Positions 49,650-59,135 of a DNA stretch of 64,000 nucleotides are shown piece by piece. The position numbers were made by a program, and so were the translations under genes. The stretch lies in the NCBI RefSeq assembly GCF_050937815.1, contig NZ_JACDIJ010000005.1, forward strand, positions 83,312 through 147,311, in the 5' to 3' direction. Every line of letters begins with the position of its first letter. Positions within the stretch are counted from its first letter, which is position 1. Under the pieces are notes generated by a model, which was not told the DNA's origin, did no database searches, and saw only the letters and a program-made list of their open reading frames with translations. Source of the stretch: Treponema_C sp050937815 (GTDB lineage Bacteria > Spirochaetota > Spirochaetia > Treponematales > Treponemataceae).

Positions 49650-50976
49650 CAGCCGCTCCTAATACAATGGCATTATCAAGCGTTCGAATTTCGTAATAAA
49701 TACGGCGCTTGTACATCAATTCTTCATGTAAATATCCGAGAATACGCGAACGCAAATTGTGAGTTTTATAAAAAGTCGTTCCTTCGCATAAAACACTTAC
49801 CGGCATTGAAGGATTTTTACCCTTGCCCGTTTTAATAACCGCAGCTGCAATTAAAGCGGCGGTTAAGCGCGCACAGCGTTCCACAAACATATCCAAAATA
49901 AAATATAGAGTATCGTAATCGTTTTGACTTGAACCGGACAAAGCCGCACCCAAAAGAGTATCGCTTCGATACGGCGTATACAAAAACCGGTCCATATCGT
50001 AAAGGGTGAATTCTTTTAAAGCCGACAAAGCTTCGGCGGCATGCGCTGAAAACAAGCCTTCGCAGCACGCTTCTTTTACCGCATAAAAAACAACCGCTCC
50101 CAAATAGGCCCCCGAACACATTTTTTCGATAATATAGCGGCCGGGCGTTTGGGTTGTTTTATCGAAGGCAATGTCAAAATCGCTGCGGGCAATTTTATCG
50201 AACATTCCCGATTCGCAGACGATAATTTGACTTGACGGAATATCGCCGTGCATACCGCGGATTTTATCTATGGCTTCATATTCTATATAGGCGGTGTTTA
50301 AGCCCGTACCTAAAATAAGGCCCGCATAAGAACTGTAACGTCTTCCGTTTTCATAGTGCGACGCTCCGGCTAACAAAGCGGCTGCCGTATCATTGAGCAA
50401 AACAATTTTTTCGGGACGCTCCCATCCGCGCTTTACGAGTGCGTCCGACAACGAAGCGCCGACAAAGGAGCCAACCACTTCTTTTGCCCTTATTTCTTTT
50501 GAAAATCTGATAACCTGCCCGTCGTTATCCGGCGTGATTTTCATTGCATAAGAAAAACAAAAACCTATTTTTGACGCTTTGTTTTTCAGATAATCCAATT
50601 TTGAAGCGATGGTATCGAAAAACTCGTTTTTCGAGTATTCGCGTTCCGTACCGGGCATAGAAGATTTTTCCAATGCGCTTATCGACGGTGCGCCGCTTGC
50701 GTCAAAGGATACCAAACAAGTACGGAAATTCGTTCCGCCGGCATCTATGACAATAACATTTTCGTTTACGGGCTTGTGCTGCGGCGGAGTCGTCCAAGTG
50801 GGAATCATTTCCTGCGCCGCGGTCATCTTTCCGGACTCACCGTTTTTTTCGTTCAGCTCTTTTAAACCGAGCCGCATATCGTACAGTAAAGCATCTATAA
50901 CGCCGCCTATATCGGGTCCGTTTATACTTATACCGTGACGGCCGGCAAAAGCGGCGCATTTTTCATACAATTCCAT
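49630..50976 (-). CDS. Hexokinase family sugar kinase
   Basis: The 448-residue protein (start ATG at 50976, MELYEKC, with AGGAG 8 nt upstream) matches the eukaryote-type hexokinase family seen in spirochaetes. ATP-binding IDAGGTNFRTCLV (phosphate 1), sugar-binding CFSYAMKITPD and LNDTAAALLAG, and adenosine motif GTGLNTAY are visible. It phosphorylates glucose or related hexoses in glycolysis. A longer TTG start at 50997 lacks its own ribosome site. Its end overlaps the HEXXH protease start by 20 nt. Confidence 0.9.
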   Translation of the reverse strand: MELYEKCAAFAGRHGISINGPDIGGVIDALLYDMRLGLKELNEKNGESGKMTAAQEMIPTWTTPPQHKPVNENVIVIDAGGTNFRTCLVSFDASGAPSISALEKSSMPGTEREYSKNEFFDTIASKLDYLKNKASKIGFCFSYAMKITPDNDGQVIRFSKEIRAKEVVGSFVGASLSDALVKRGWERPEKIVLLNDTAAALLAGASHYENGRRYSSYAGLILGTGLNTAYIEYEAIDKIRGMHGDIPSSQIIVCESGMFDKIARSDFDIAFDKTTQTPGRYIIEKMCSGAYLGAVVFYAVKEACCEGLFSAHAAEALSALKEFTLYDMDRFLYTPYRSDTLLGAALSGSSQNDYDTLYFILDMFVERCARLTAALIAAAVIKTGKGKNPSMPVSVLCEGTTFYKTHNLRSRILGYLHEELMYKRRIYYEIRTLDNAIVLGAAVAALSV

Positions 50977-51157
50977 ATACAGCTCTCCTAAACCCAAACC
51001 GGCCGCAGCACACGGCTGTTGCAGTGTCTAAAAAGTCGGTTGTTTTTTACCTCACCCCACTATCCATAGTTTAGCACAAAAAAGGGCTTTCGTGAAGCGG
51101 GATAAAAAATCTCAACGGCAAGCGCGGCGGAAAAGCGGCGGAGTAAAAGGCAGGCGG

Positions 51158-51681
51158 CTATACGATATGCTCAATAACCGCTATACCGAAAAAGGGAGTA
51201 TATAATTTCTTTTTTGTAATTTTCATATTTAAAGCGCCGAGATTTTTTTCCAAGTCGCTTTCGCTGTAAAAACGATTTTTTTTCGGAGTGTATTTTTTCT
51301 TTTTCCGTATATGATTTGATGAAAAACCAGCGAACTGATAATCTTATCGGCTCGTATATTACAGTTTGGTTTTTCAAAAGAACCCCGTATGTACCGTACG
51401 TTTTTTATCTTTAAATTTTGTGTTTTTTTTTCAGCTTCACCAATATTTTTTTTATTCGGTTCTATTCCCGTTATATGAAATACTTTTTGCGATACGGGTA
51501 TTGTGATATTTCCCCAGCCGGATCCGATATCGATTACCATATCCGATGATTTTAATTCGGCTATGTTTATAATATCGGAAACCAAGGTTGTTGTACTTTC
51601 AAAGGTGTCGCGGCCGTCGGGTGCGGTAATTTTTTTTACGTAGATGTCAAGTATCTCGTCCCAATTGTCATTATACGGCAT
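51158..51681 (-). pseudogene. Decayed class I SAM methyltransferase
   Basis: From the ATG at 51681 (AGGAGG 6 nt upstream) the frame encodes a SAM-binding domain (MVIDIGSGWGNIT, GIEPNKKN) up to SSLVFHQII. Then an A-rich stretch near 51260-51310 shifts frame; the other frame carries an ending typical of this family (FYSESDLEKNLGALNMKITKKKLYTPFFGIAVIE). The central core between the two halves is about 60 residues short. I read this as a gene with an internal deletion and a frameshift. Confidence 0.6.
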
Positions 51682-51783
51682 TTGTTTCCTCCTACAGATA
51701 GCAGTATAGAGGATAACCGGAAAAATCGCCCTATATTTTTTGTACAAGATATATAGGACTGAAGAAACGGGACAGCAACCTTA

Positions 51784-53595
51784 TTAACGGAAGCGGCAGT
51801 ATTCGGGAATTTTTTCCACGCCGTGCCGCAGCGCCGCTTCGTCGGGAAGCCAGGGGTAGCGGCCGTAAAGGTGTCCGATTTCCCGAATAAGATTTTCGGC
51901 GAAGGCTTCCTGTGGGGCTTTTTGTGCCGTTTCCAAAACTTCGGCTATATCGCGCCTGAACGCTTCATCGTCTGCGGCAATTTCTTTTTGTGAGGATTTT
52001 AATGCCGTTATGCGCCACATCTTATTAAAGGTAAGAGTCAGTTCGTCGCTGCGGCGGCTTACCGCGTAGTGTTCGGGGCCTTCGTTTGCAAGCATAAAAA
52101 ACTCGGCTTTTAACCGTACACTGTCGCCTTTTTGCGCCGATACCGAATCGGTAAAACTCGTATTTTCTAAAGCGTTCACGGAAAGCCGCGTTAAGCCGAA
52201 TATCCATGTTTCCAAAGGATTATACGAAAAAAGCCATTGTTCGGGCGGCAAAAAGTCGGGCGTTTTTTCGTATGCTTGGCGCACTTTGCCCATAACGAAT
52301 AAACTTGCCGCCGTATTCGAATAGGCTTTGATTGCCTTTTTGTCGCCGCAGCCGTCCAAAACGATTGTATCCAATTCGTGCAGGGCCGTATAAAAGGTAT
52401 GTACAACCTCAAGGGGAGTCATACCCTTTGTCGTCGGGCGCTGCATATTTGCTTTAACGATACTGAATGCTGCGGCACAGATAATGACGACGACTGCGGC
52501 GGTGAAGGCAAGCTTCGTTCCGTGTTTACGCATAAAGCGCCGCTTGCCTATGCGTTTTTGCTGTGCATTTATAAACGAAAAAAGTGCTTTGTCTTCGGCT
52601 GCGTGTGCAGCCGGTTGTGCCGCCTTCGGCTCTTGCCGCCCTTCTTGTTGCCGTCCGTCATCATGCTGCGGAATCTGCAGGGGCGTAAGAGGATTTTGTG
52701 TAAAAGCTCCTTCGTTTACAATCATAGACGGAAACGCTGTGCTTTTTTGCCGTTTTATTTGAATGCTTGTACGCTGTGCTTGCGGAGAAACAAGAGCCGA
52801 ATCTATAGCTTGAATAAGGGCGGCAAAGGCGCGTCCTTCGTCATTGTCGGCAATGTAGGGAAAAAGAAGGGAAAGCGGAATAAAATTGTCGTCCGTGTAG
52901 TCTGCGATACGCGCTTCATCGTCTGCGGCGGGGAACGGTACTCTTCCCGTAAGCACCGCATAAAGGCAGGAGCCGAAGCTAAAGGTAAAACTTTCTTTTT
53001 CGCTTGTACCGCCGCGCACCCAAAAGCCGTACAAAAAGGCGCGTTCTTTCCCTGAGCGGGCAAGCATACTGCGCTCAAAAAGAGAAGGCGGTAAAAACAA
53101 CACCGAACCGTCTTCGCCGTATAAAATGCTTAAGGGGCCGCAGTTATGCAGTTTTTGTGCGGTTTTATCTTGTGCGGTTTTTTGAGCCTCCGTATCCTCG
53201 CTAAGCATCCGCACGGCGCAATATGCGGCATCGAGGGCTTCGAGCGCGGCTTTTTTTTGCGCGACAGAAGAGTTTTCGGCGGGTGCGCTCATCGCAGTTT
53301 GTATAAACGATAAAAGCGGCCTGCCTTTAAAAGCGGGAGCGGACAAAACAACGGCACCGTCTTTTACATGCGTTTGCGTAAAGCGGAATGCTTCGATTGT
53401 AAAAGAGGCACCGCCTTGAGAGTCTGCCGGACAAGGGGCATTTTTTTTTGAAGTGCCTGAAAGAGGTTTGCACAAAAGGCCTTCTTCGCTCATATACTGC
53501 GCCAAACGCGAGCGTGCAAATTCCTGTTCGCTTAAACCGCTGTTTAATTCGAGCCTATTATTTTTTATGCGTAATACATCGTCTATATTTATCAC
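51784..53595 (-). CDS. Kinase-like membrane protein
   Basis: The protein (603 residues from GTG at 53595, reading VINIDDVLRIKNNRLEL) has an N-terminal region reminiscent of a protein-kinase C-lobe (FTFSFGSCLYAVLTGRVPFPA), a low-complexity Gln/Pro/Ala segment, one transmembrane helix (about 360-380) and an extracytoplasmic domain. I do not see a glycine-rich loop or a full HRD/DFG catalytic set, so it may be a pseudokinase or a divergent kinase. The GTG start is chosen because the frame further upstream runs into hairpin repeat B4. It is convergent with nothing; the MTase pseudogene lies downstream on the same strand. Confidence 0.55.
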   Translation of the reverse strand: MINIDDVLRIKNNRLELNSGLSEQEFARSRLAQYMSEEGLLCKPLSGTSKKNAPCPADSQGGASFTIEAFRFTQTHVKDGAVVLSAPAFKGRPLLSFIQTAMSAPAENSSVAQKKAALEALDAAYCAVRMLSEDTEAQKTAQDKTAQKLHNCGPLSILYGEDGSVLFLPPSLFERSMLARSGKERAFLYGFWVRGGTSEKESFTFSFGSCLYAVLTGRVPFPAADDEARIADYTDDNFIPLSLLFPYIADNDEGRAFAALIQAIDSALVSPQAQRTSIQIKRQKSTAFPSMIVNEGAFTQNPLTPLQIPQHDDGRQQEGRQEPKAAQPAAHAAEDKALFSFINAQQKRIGKRRFMRKHGTKLAFTAAVVVIICAAAFSIVKANMQRPTTKGMTPLEVVHTFYTALHELDTIVLDGCGDKKAIKAYSNTAASLFVMGKVRQAYEKTPDFLPPEQWLFSYNPLETWIFGLTRLSVNALENTSFTDSVSAQKGDSVRLKAEFFMLANEGPEHYAVSRRSDELTLTFNKMWRITALKSSQKEIAADDEAFRRDIAEVLETAQKAPQEAFAENLIREIGHLYGRYPWLPDEAALRHGVEKIPEYCRFR

Positions 53596-53677
53596 AGTAA
53601 ACCGCCGTCCGATAAAAAAAGTGTTCCTTAAAATAAAACAGCTGAACAAAGTATGAGCTTTGGAAGCTGTTTTATTC

Positions 53678-53798
53678 GTGCTTTCGTAACGCAGGTGAGA
53701 AAGCACCGTAAATACCGGGAGTTTTGCCGAGCTACCTTTTTCTCAAAAGGCAAAACTCAAATTAAAGTGCGCGGCGCCATTTTAGACGCTCACTTTAA
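53678..53798 (+). repeat. Type B-like hairpin element (B4, degenerate)
   Basis: Hairpin 1 at 53678-53706 (GTGCTTTC/GAAAGCAC with AGG in the loop), linker CCGTAAATACC (compare CCGTAAATAGTC in B3), one hairpin at 53719-53758 (GAGTTTTGCC/GGCAAAACTC), then a hairpin 4 at 53762-53798 whose arms TTAAAGTG/CACTTTAA surround GCGGCGCCATTTTAGACGC, a variant of the core in B1 and B2. Hairpins 2 and 3 are fused or reduced. It lies in the 290-bp gap between the kinase-like gene and hflC. Confidence 0.6.
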
Positions 53799-53885
53799 AC
53801 CTTCAATAAAAATGCGGCGGCCGTCTTAAAAGCCGCTTGCTTTTTGACAGTCCGCCGAGTAAAAATCAGGTTTTATCCCATACGT

Positions 53886-54881
53886 TCAGCGTCCCGAAGG
53901 CGCATACAGATATTTAAAATAATCCATATTTGTGCTGAACGCCGCATCGAAGTTGGGAAGGGTGGTTTTATACGATTCCATGCTTTTCCAAAACGCATAA
54001 AATTCGGGATCTTTTGCATAAGCGCGGGCATAGATTTGCGCCGCTTGAGCGTCCGCATTTCCCTTAATTTCCTGCGCTCTGCGATACGCTTCGGACTCTA
54101 TACTTTTTTTGTCTTTTTCGAGCCGTCCGAGTAAGTCGGCTTTTTGGCCCTCGCCCCATGAGCGGTATGCTTGGGCAACCTGCTTGCGGTCGGTAATCAT
54201 ACGGTTGTACACGCTTTCGGTCATTTCGTCAGAATATTTGATTTGGCGCGGTACAATGTCTATCAATTCGATACCGTATTCGCCCACCGTTTTGCGCGCT
54301 TCGGCAGCCATTTCCAAACTTAATTGACGGCGTCCCTTGCTTACCTGTTCGACAAGGGTATTCGCGTTTACGAGGGTTTCGATTTGAACTTGCGATACGT
54401 TAAAATCGTTGTTTGTATTTTCGGTTAAGCCCGTGCGTATTTTATCGTTGATTTGATTCGATGTGCGTACCACTTCGCTTAAAGGGTTTTGCGTAATAAC
54501 CGTCCGCGTTGCCGAGTCGATAACGTCGCTTAAGCGGTTATAAGCTGCGCTTAAGGTTTTTAAAGATTGATAAAAACGCTTGGGGTCGGTAATGCGCCAG
54601 CGCGATGTGGTATCGACGATAATAAACTGATTTTCCTTTGTGGGAATGCGGTATGCGTCCCCGTCAAGCGATAAAATCAATTTGGGGTAAACGGTTACGA
54701 CATCTATAAAGGGAACTTTTACATATAAGCCGGCTTCCGTATGCGTATCGACGATTTCGCCGAACCGCGTTACAACGGCTTGGGTACCCTCGTTTACAAT
54801 ATACAAGGGGCCGAGCATTAAAAAGACGGCGACAATCACCGCAACGACACCCAGTGCCGCATATGCTTGTTTTGTTTTCAT
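53886..54881 (-). CDS. hflC: FtsH protease modulator HflC
   Basis: The 331-residue protein has an N-terminal membrane anchor and an SPFH/band-7 domain (VNEGTQAVVTRFGEI). HflC forms with HflK a large complex around FtsH in the inner membrane, controlling its access to substrates. GGAGG lies before the ATG. The start overlaps the hflK stop (ATGA), so translation is coupled. Confidence 0.9.
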   Translation of the reverse strand: MKTKQAYAALGVVAVIVAVFLMLGPLYIVNEGTQAVVTRFGEIVDTHTEAGLYVKVPFIDVVTVYPKLILSLDGDAYRIPTKENQFIIVDTTSRWRITDPKRFYQSLKTLSAAYNRLSDVIDSATRTVITQNPLSEVVRTSNQINDKIRTGLTENTNNDFNVSQVQIETLVNANTLVEQVSKGRRQLSLEMAAEARKTVGEYGIELIDIVPRQIKYSDEMTESVYNRMITDRKQVAQAYRSWGEGQKADLLGRLEKDKKSIESEAYRRAQEIKGNADAQAAQIYARAYAKDPEFYAFWKSMESYKTTLPNFDAAFSTNMDYFKYLYAPSGR

Positions 54882-55855
54882 TCTTTGCCTCCTTTCTTTA
54901 AATCAAGATTTTTTATAGGCAGTACGTTGTTCAGCTTGCCGTCTATGAGCAGGGTTTTGTCGTTTGCATTGAATACCTGTTCGAGGGTTTCCAAATACAA
55001 GCGCTCTTTTGTAACCGCAGGCGATTTACGGTATTCCTGATACACCGCATTAAAACGGGCGACATCTCCGTGCGCTTGATTTATGCGTTCTACAGCATAA
55101 CCTTCGGCAATTTGAATTTGCTGGTCGGCCTTTCCTTTTGCAAGGGGAATTTCGCGCTTGTAAGCTTCTTTTCCTTCGCTTATATAACGCTCGGCATCCT
55201 GGCTTGCACGGTTTACGTCTTCAAAGGCGTCCTGAACGCCGGCCGGCGGTACGATGTTTTGCAGTTTAACGGTCAATACCTTTATACCCAAGCCGAGTTG
55301 ACTGAAGTTATCGTTCATCAAGGTCATAGCCGATTCTTCGATGGCCGAACGCTCGGAACTCATAACGCCTAAGATCGTGCGGTCGCCGACAAGGGTATTT
55401 ACAACGGATTGGGAAATATCGCGTATGGTTTGTACGCGCTCCTGCACGTTAAAAAGCCAAGCTGCCGGGTCTACAATGCGGTATTGAATCGTCCATTCCA
55501 CATCGACGATATTTAAATCTCCGGTGAGCATAGTGGATTCTTTTGTAATGCCGTTTTTGTATTTATTTGTTTGGCCTGCTTTAAGGGTGGTAAAACCGAA
55601 TTGCTCGGTTTGTACAACCTTTACGGGTACATTGTAATTTTTGTCTATACCGAAGGGAATTTTAAAACGCAAGCCCGCATCAAGCGTTTTATGGTATTTC
55701 CCGAAGCGCGTTACAACCGCCTGCTCCGTTTCGTCTACGATGTAAAAACCCGTCGCCGCAATACCGATAAAGAGCGCAACCGCTACGGCTGTAAACAGGG
55801 TTGCAGGCGTCGCATTGAATTTTTTCCGCCTTTTGGGCGAATTGGTCGTTTCCAT
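54878..55855 (-). CDS. hflK: FtsH protease modulator HflK
   Basis: The 325-residue protein starts at the ATG at 55855 (METTNSPKRRK, AGGAG 5 nt upstream). It has a basic N-terminus, one transmembrane helix (FTAVAVALFIGIAATGFYIV) and a band-7 domain (VDETEQAVVTRFGKY). Partner of HflC in the HflKC cage. First gene of the hflKC operon; no typical promoter is apparent in the gap to lepB (150 bp, AT-rich). Confidence 0.9.
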   Translation of the reverse strand: METTNSPKRRKKFNATPATLFTAVAVALFIGIAATGFYIVDETEQAVVTRFGKYHKTLDAGLRFKIPFGIDKNYNVPVKVVQTEQFGFTTLKAGQTNKYKNGITKESTMLTGDLNIVDVEWTIQYRIVDPAAWLFNVQERVQTIRDISQSVVNTLVGDRTILGVMSSERSAIEESAMTLMNDNFSQLGLGIKVLTVKLQNIVPPAGVQDAFEDVNRASQDAERYISEGKEAYKREIPLAKGKADQQIQIAEGYAVERINQAHGDVARFNAVYQEYRKSPAVTKERLYLETLEQVFNANDKTLLIDGKLNNVLPIKNLDLKKGGKE

Positions 55856-56005
55856 ATAAACTCCTATACACACAATTCTTGATTTTTAAATCGGCGAAAA
55901 GCCGAAAACCAAGCGGTTTTGAAACATATCTATATTAAAGATAGTTAAAAACGGCGCAAAAAACAAGTAAAAAAGGAGTTTTTATATCCGTTTATACTTG
56001 TGAGT

Positions 56006-57856
56006 TTATCCCTTACGTATCTTTCCCGGTACGCCGAAACGTTTGGGCGGGAAAAAGCGCAATATAGGAGTTCCCAAAATATTTTTTTGCGGAACGTACT
56101 GCGGCTGCATATTCGAATCGTAGTACAGAGTATGAGAATCAAAGGCGGTAAGAGGAACTTTGCGCGATTCAAGTAAGTGGCGCATATCCAAAGAATTAAA
56201 GCGGTTGTCGCCCATCATAAAAAAGTTGTTCGGCGGAATATAAGACGGTTCTCCTTCGGCCGTATTTGCGGGAAAAACAGGCATATTGCGCATATCGTTA
56301 ATCGATACAAGATAAAACACCGCGTTTTGAAAATCGTTTAACAAACGAAGCCGCTCGGGATCGCGGTTTTGCTCGGAAGCGCTCACACCTTGCCGTATAA
56401 GTTCGGCAGTGCGCACTGCAAGACGGCCGAAGTTCAGCTTTATAACGAGGTTTTGGCGAAACATTGCATCCGAATAGATATCGCCGCCGATTAAAACGGG
56501 TTTGTCCGCCGCGCCGTTTTTTTGCGCTTCGGCTGCGGCTTTTTCAAAAGCTTTTTCCCAATCGGTCATAAATGCATCGAACCAGAGTTCGCCGCCGGAA
56601 AACATAAGCAGTTTGCGGATTAAGGTATCGCTTTGCTTAAAAAAAGCAAGGGCATTCATCATATGTTCGGGTACAAGGCCGGAAGTTTGCGTTGCCGAAA
56701 AAGAAAAAGCGGATAAAAGTTTTTTATATTCGCTAAAACGGCGGCTTAATTCATGCGCTTCACGGGCGGCTTCTTTATAATCAAGGCCGCGCCGCGTTTT
56801 TTCAATATCGAGCATGCCTTTGTACTGGTCGTTTGTCAAAGGAATATATTGTACTTTTTTGCGGATAGGATCGGGAAGGCTTGCGTTGTTCCATTGCGCC
56901 CAAAGGTTTTCTTCTTCAACGGGTGTAAATTCCTTTTGGCTTGCAGTGCGGCGGTACAATACGCCGTCTTGCATAACAAGCTGTTCTCCGGGAACGCCGG
57001 TAATACGCTTAACAAGGGGATCTGCTTTTATATTTCCGTTTTCATCGACATTCAAATTCACCTTTGTAAACGTAAACATTAAAACAAGCTGCGACAAAAA
57101 AGTTTTTACTTCGGATTTATTATCCTGCGGATAGCGCGGATTGCGGAAAATGACAATATCGCCGCGATTATATGTACGCATAACGGGAAGACCCGCGTCG
57201 GAAACCGGAAAACGCGGCCCCGAAGCCGTTTTAAAACCGATAACACGATCGCCTATTAAAAATTCGGGTACCATGGATTCGGAAGGAATCACGTATAGTT
57301 GAAAAATAAAGATATTGATAAGTACAACCGTACACACTGCCTGCACAATCGCATCCGTCCAGTCGAGAATTTCAAAAAGCACTTTTTGTATGCCGCGGCG
57401 CTTTTTCGGTACAAGTTTTCCGGCTTTATCGGTTAATCCCATACACAGAGCTTCATCGGCATAGTCTTTATTTTGAACAAAAAAGCGCTTGGGGTTAAAA
57501 AAATACAGCAAGCATAATACACACAGCGAAGCGGCCGCCCATACGATAACGGCGACAATATCGTAGGACAAAGATGCGGTTTTATCGCCGGAACGGCGGA
57601 TAATAAAGCCCGCCAGCAAAACAAAGGGGAGGTATTGATACAGCTTGTGAATAACAAAATACCGCTTTACATGCCGCCCCTTAAAAAACAAAGAAGTTTC
57701 ACGTACCAAAAAAATCGTAAAAACGGCGGTTAATATAAAGGCACAAACACCCCATACATCAAGGGTAATTCTAAAATCGAATATAATTTGCAAAATCGAA
57801 AACAAAGCACATAAAATAAGTACCTTGGTGTTTAAAATACGCACAATCTTTTTCAT
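56006..57856 (-). CDS. lepB: Signal peptidase I with large insertion
   Basis: The 616-residue protein has several N-terminal transmembrane helices, the serine motif PSESMVPEF (catalytic Ser194 just before Met), the lysine motif VKRITGVPGE (Lys283), and box E GDNRFNSLDMR near 560. A region of about 250 residues (about 300-550) between the Lys motif and box E is much longer than in E. coli LepB and is largely helical. It cleaves signal peptides of exported proteins. The ATG follows an extended -10 (TGCTATACT, 57863-57868 on the minus strand) by 6 nt, without a Shine-Dalgarno, so the mRNA may be leaderless. Confidence 0.9.
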   Translation of the reverse strand: MKKIVRILNTKVLILCALFSILQIIFDFRITLDVWGVCAFILTAVFTIFLVRETSLFFKGRHVKRYFVIHKLYQYLPFVLLAGFIIRRSGDKTASLSYDIVAVIVWAAASLCVLCLLYFFNPKRFFVQNKDYADEALCMGLTDKAGKLVPKKRRGIQKVLFEILDWTDAIVQAVCTVVLINIFIFQLYVIPSESMVPEFLIGDRVIGFKTASGPRFPVSDAGLPVMRTYNRGDIVIFRNPRYPQDNKSEVKTFLSQLVLMFTFTKVNLNVDENGNIKADPLVKRITGVPGEQLVMQDGVLYRRTASQKEFTPVEEENLWAQWNNASLPDPIRKKVQYIPLTNDQYKGMLDIEKTRRGLDYKEAAREAHELSRRFSEYKKLLSAFSFSATQTSGLVPEHMMNALAFFKQSDTLIRKLLMFSGGELWFDAFMTDWEKAFEKAAAEAQKNGAADKPVLIGGDIYSDAMFRQNLVIKLNFGRLAVRTAELIRQGVSASEQNRDPERLRLLNDFQNAVFYLVSINDMRNMPVFPANTAEGEPSYIPPNNFFMMGDNRFNSLDMRHLLESRKVPLTAFDSHTLYYDSNMQPQYVPQKNILGTPILRFFPPKRFGVPGKIRKG

Positions 57857-57862
57857 GTAATC

Positions 57863-57871
57863 AGTATAGCA
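57863..57871 (-). promoter_or_regulatory. Extended -10 promoter for lepB
   Basis: TGCTATACT read on the minus strand, 6 nt before the lepB ATG; no good -35, which is normal for extended -10 promoters. Confidence 0.5.
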
Positions 57872-57930
57872 AAAAAATAAAATATATACTATAATGCATT
57901 AAAGCTTCATTGGAAGAAGGCATGCAGATT

Positions 57931-58278
57931 ATGGAACAATCTTTCGTCGATTATAAAAAAGCAATTGCGGACTTAGGTAATGACAAGGATTTGTACAAAG
58001 ATTTACTTGATTGCTGGTTTTCCGAAATACAATTACAAAAAACGGTTCTCGATGATTTTAGGGCAAAGAATGCATTTGCCGACGCTGCGTCGTATATACA
58101 TCGAATAAAAGGGGCCGCCGGTTCTTTAGGCGCATTGGAATTGTTTCGGGCAGCGCAAAAAGTCGAAGACATTTTACGTGCAAAATCAGCCGATGATTTA
58201 AACCTCTGCCTAAGTACTTTGTTTACGGTATATGAAAAAACAAATGCCGAATTTAAAGAATTGCAAAAGAATCTTTAA
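57931..58278 (+). CDS. Hpt-domain phosphotransfer protein
   Basis: The 115-residue protein (ATG at 57931, purine-rich AAGAAGG about 10 nt upstream) has the four-helix Hpt fold with the phosphorylatable His57 in HRIKGAAGSLGA. It likely relays phosphate between a histidine kinase and a response regulator; no partner gene is adjacent. TATAAT-like sequence at about 57886-57894 may serve as its promoter, divergent from lepB. Its 3' end overlaps the convergent tatD 3' end by 26 nt. Confidence 0.8.
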   Translation: MEQSFVDYKKAIADLGNDKDLYKDLLDCWFSEIQLQKTVLDDFRAKNAFADAASYIHRIKGAAGSLGALELFRAAQKVEDILRAKSADDLNLCLSTLFTVYEKTNAEFKELQKNL

Positions 58279-58999
58279 AATTTTCATATAAGCTGCTGCA
58301 AACATACTCTATCGATACATTCCGCAATTCGCAGATTTTAAGGTACACTTTTTGAATGTCGCTCGGTGCGGTTGCCGTTTCTCCCTTGAGGGTTTGCCAG
58401 GGTGCATCGGTTTCCGCGAGTAAAAGTTCCATCGGTAAAGAAGAAGCACACAAAAGGGCGCGCTTATTGCCGTTCAATAAAGGTTTGCCGAAAGAAAAAC
58501 GGGCATTGATTCCGCGTTTAACAAGCGAAAGCGCTTCGAGCGGTGAGCCGGGAAAAGAATGAAATACCGCAGAGGGCACCTTTGCAAGTTTTTTCGCATC
58601 GCGAAAAATCAAGTGCAAGGCTTTTCGGCAATGAATGATAAGCGGCTTGTTATAGCGCACGGCGGCTTCCAATTGAAAAGCCCACACCTGTTCCTGTTCG
58701 TCCAAACGGGAGGCATAAGCCGGATTAAAAAGATCAAAGCCGGCCTCTCCTATCGCATCGGCTTGATTTTTTTCCAAAGCATCCGATAAAAAAAGGCAGT
58801 GCTTTTTGTCCGGATCTTGAGGGTGGATGCCGGCCGCCTTCACTACAAAACCGGGATACCGCAGGGCAATATCCGTGAGCTTTTTCCAATCTTTTTCACA
58901 GTGCGCGCACGAACATACCGGAGAAGCTTTTTCGCTTGCAATAAAGGGTGTCCACGAATCAAGATCGGTAATGTGCATATGAGCGTCGGCAAAAATCAT
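58253..58999 (-). CDS. tatD: TatD-family metal-dependent hydrolase
   Basis: The 248-residue protein (ATG at 58999) has the TatD motifs: HMHITD at the start, HCRKALH in the middle, and ETDAPWQ near the end. TatD proteins are deoxyribonucleases acting on DNA repair and fragmentation substrates. The ATG is 6 nt downstream of TATAGT (extended -10, TGGTATAGT) with TTGAAA 16 bp further upstream, and lacks a Shine-Dalgarno. Its last 26 nt overlap the convergent Hpt gene. Confidence 0.85.
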   Translation of the reverse strand: MIFADAHMHITDLDSWTPFIASEKASPVCSCAHCEKDWKKLTDIALRYPGFVVKAAGIHPQDPDKKHCLFLSDALEKNQADAIGEAGFDLFNPAYASRLDEQEQVWAFQLEAAVRYNKPLIIHCRKALHLIFRDAKKLAKVPSAVFHSFPGSPLEALSLVKRGINARFSFGKPLLNGNKRALLCASSLPMELLLAETDAPWQTLKGETATAPSDIQKVYLKICELRNVSIEYVCSSLYENFKDSFAIL

Positions 59000-59005
59000 A
59001 GTTTG

Positions 59006-59033
59006 ACTATACCACAAAACGTTCGATTTTCAA
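59006..59033 (-). promoter_or_regulatory. Promoter for tatD
   Basis: TTGAAA (59028-59033), 16 bp, TATAGT (59006-59011) with an extended TGG. The gap to the ATG is 6 nt. Confidence 0.55.
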
Positions 59034-59135
59034 AAGGGCGGCACGGGCAAAAAGTACTAATATATCTTTTATAAAAACCGACAATAATAATAACCGGGCA
59101 CCGGACTTTAAAGTCTTTTGATTTTGGGAGGAATT

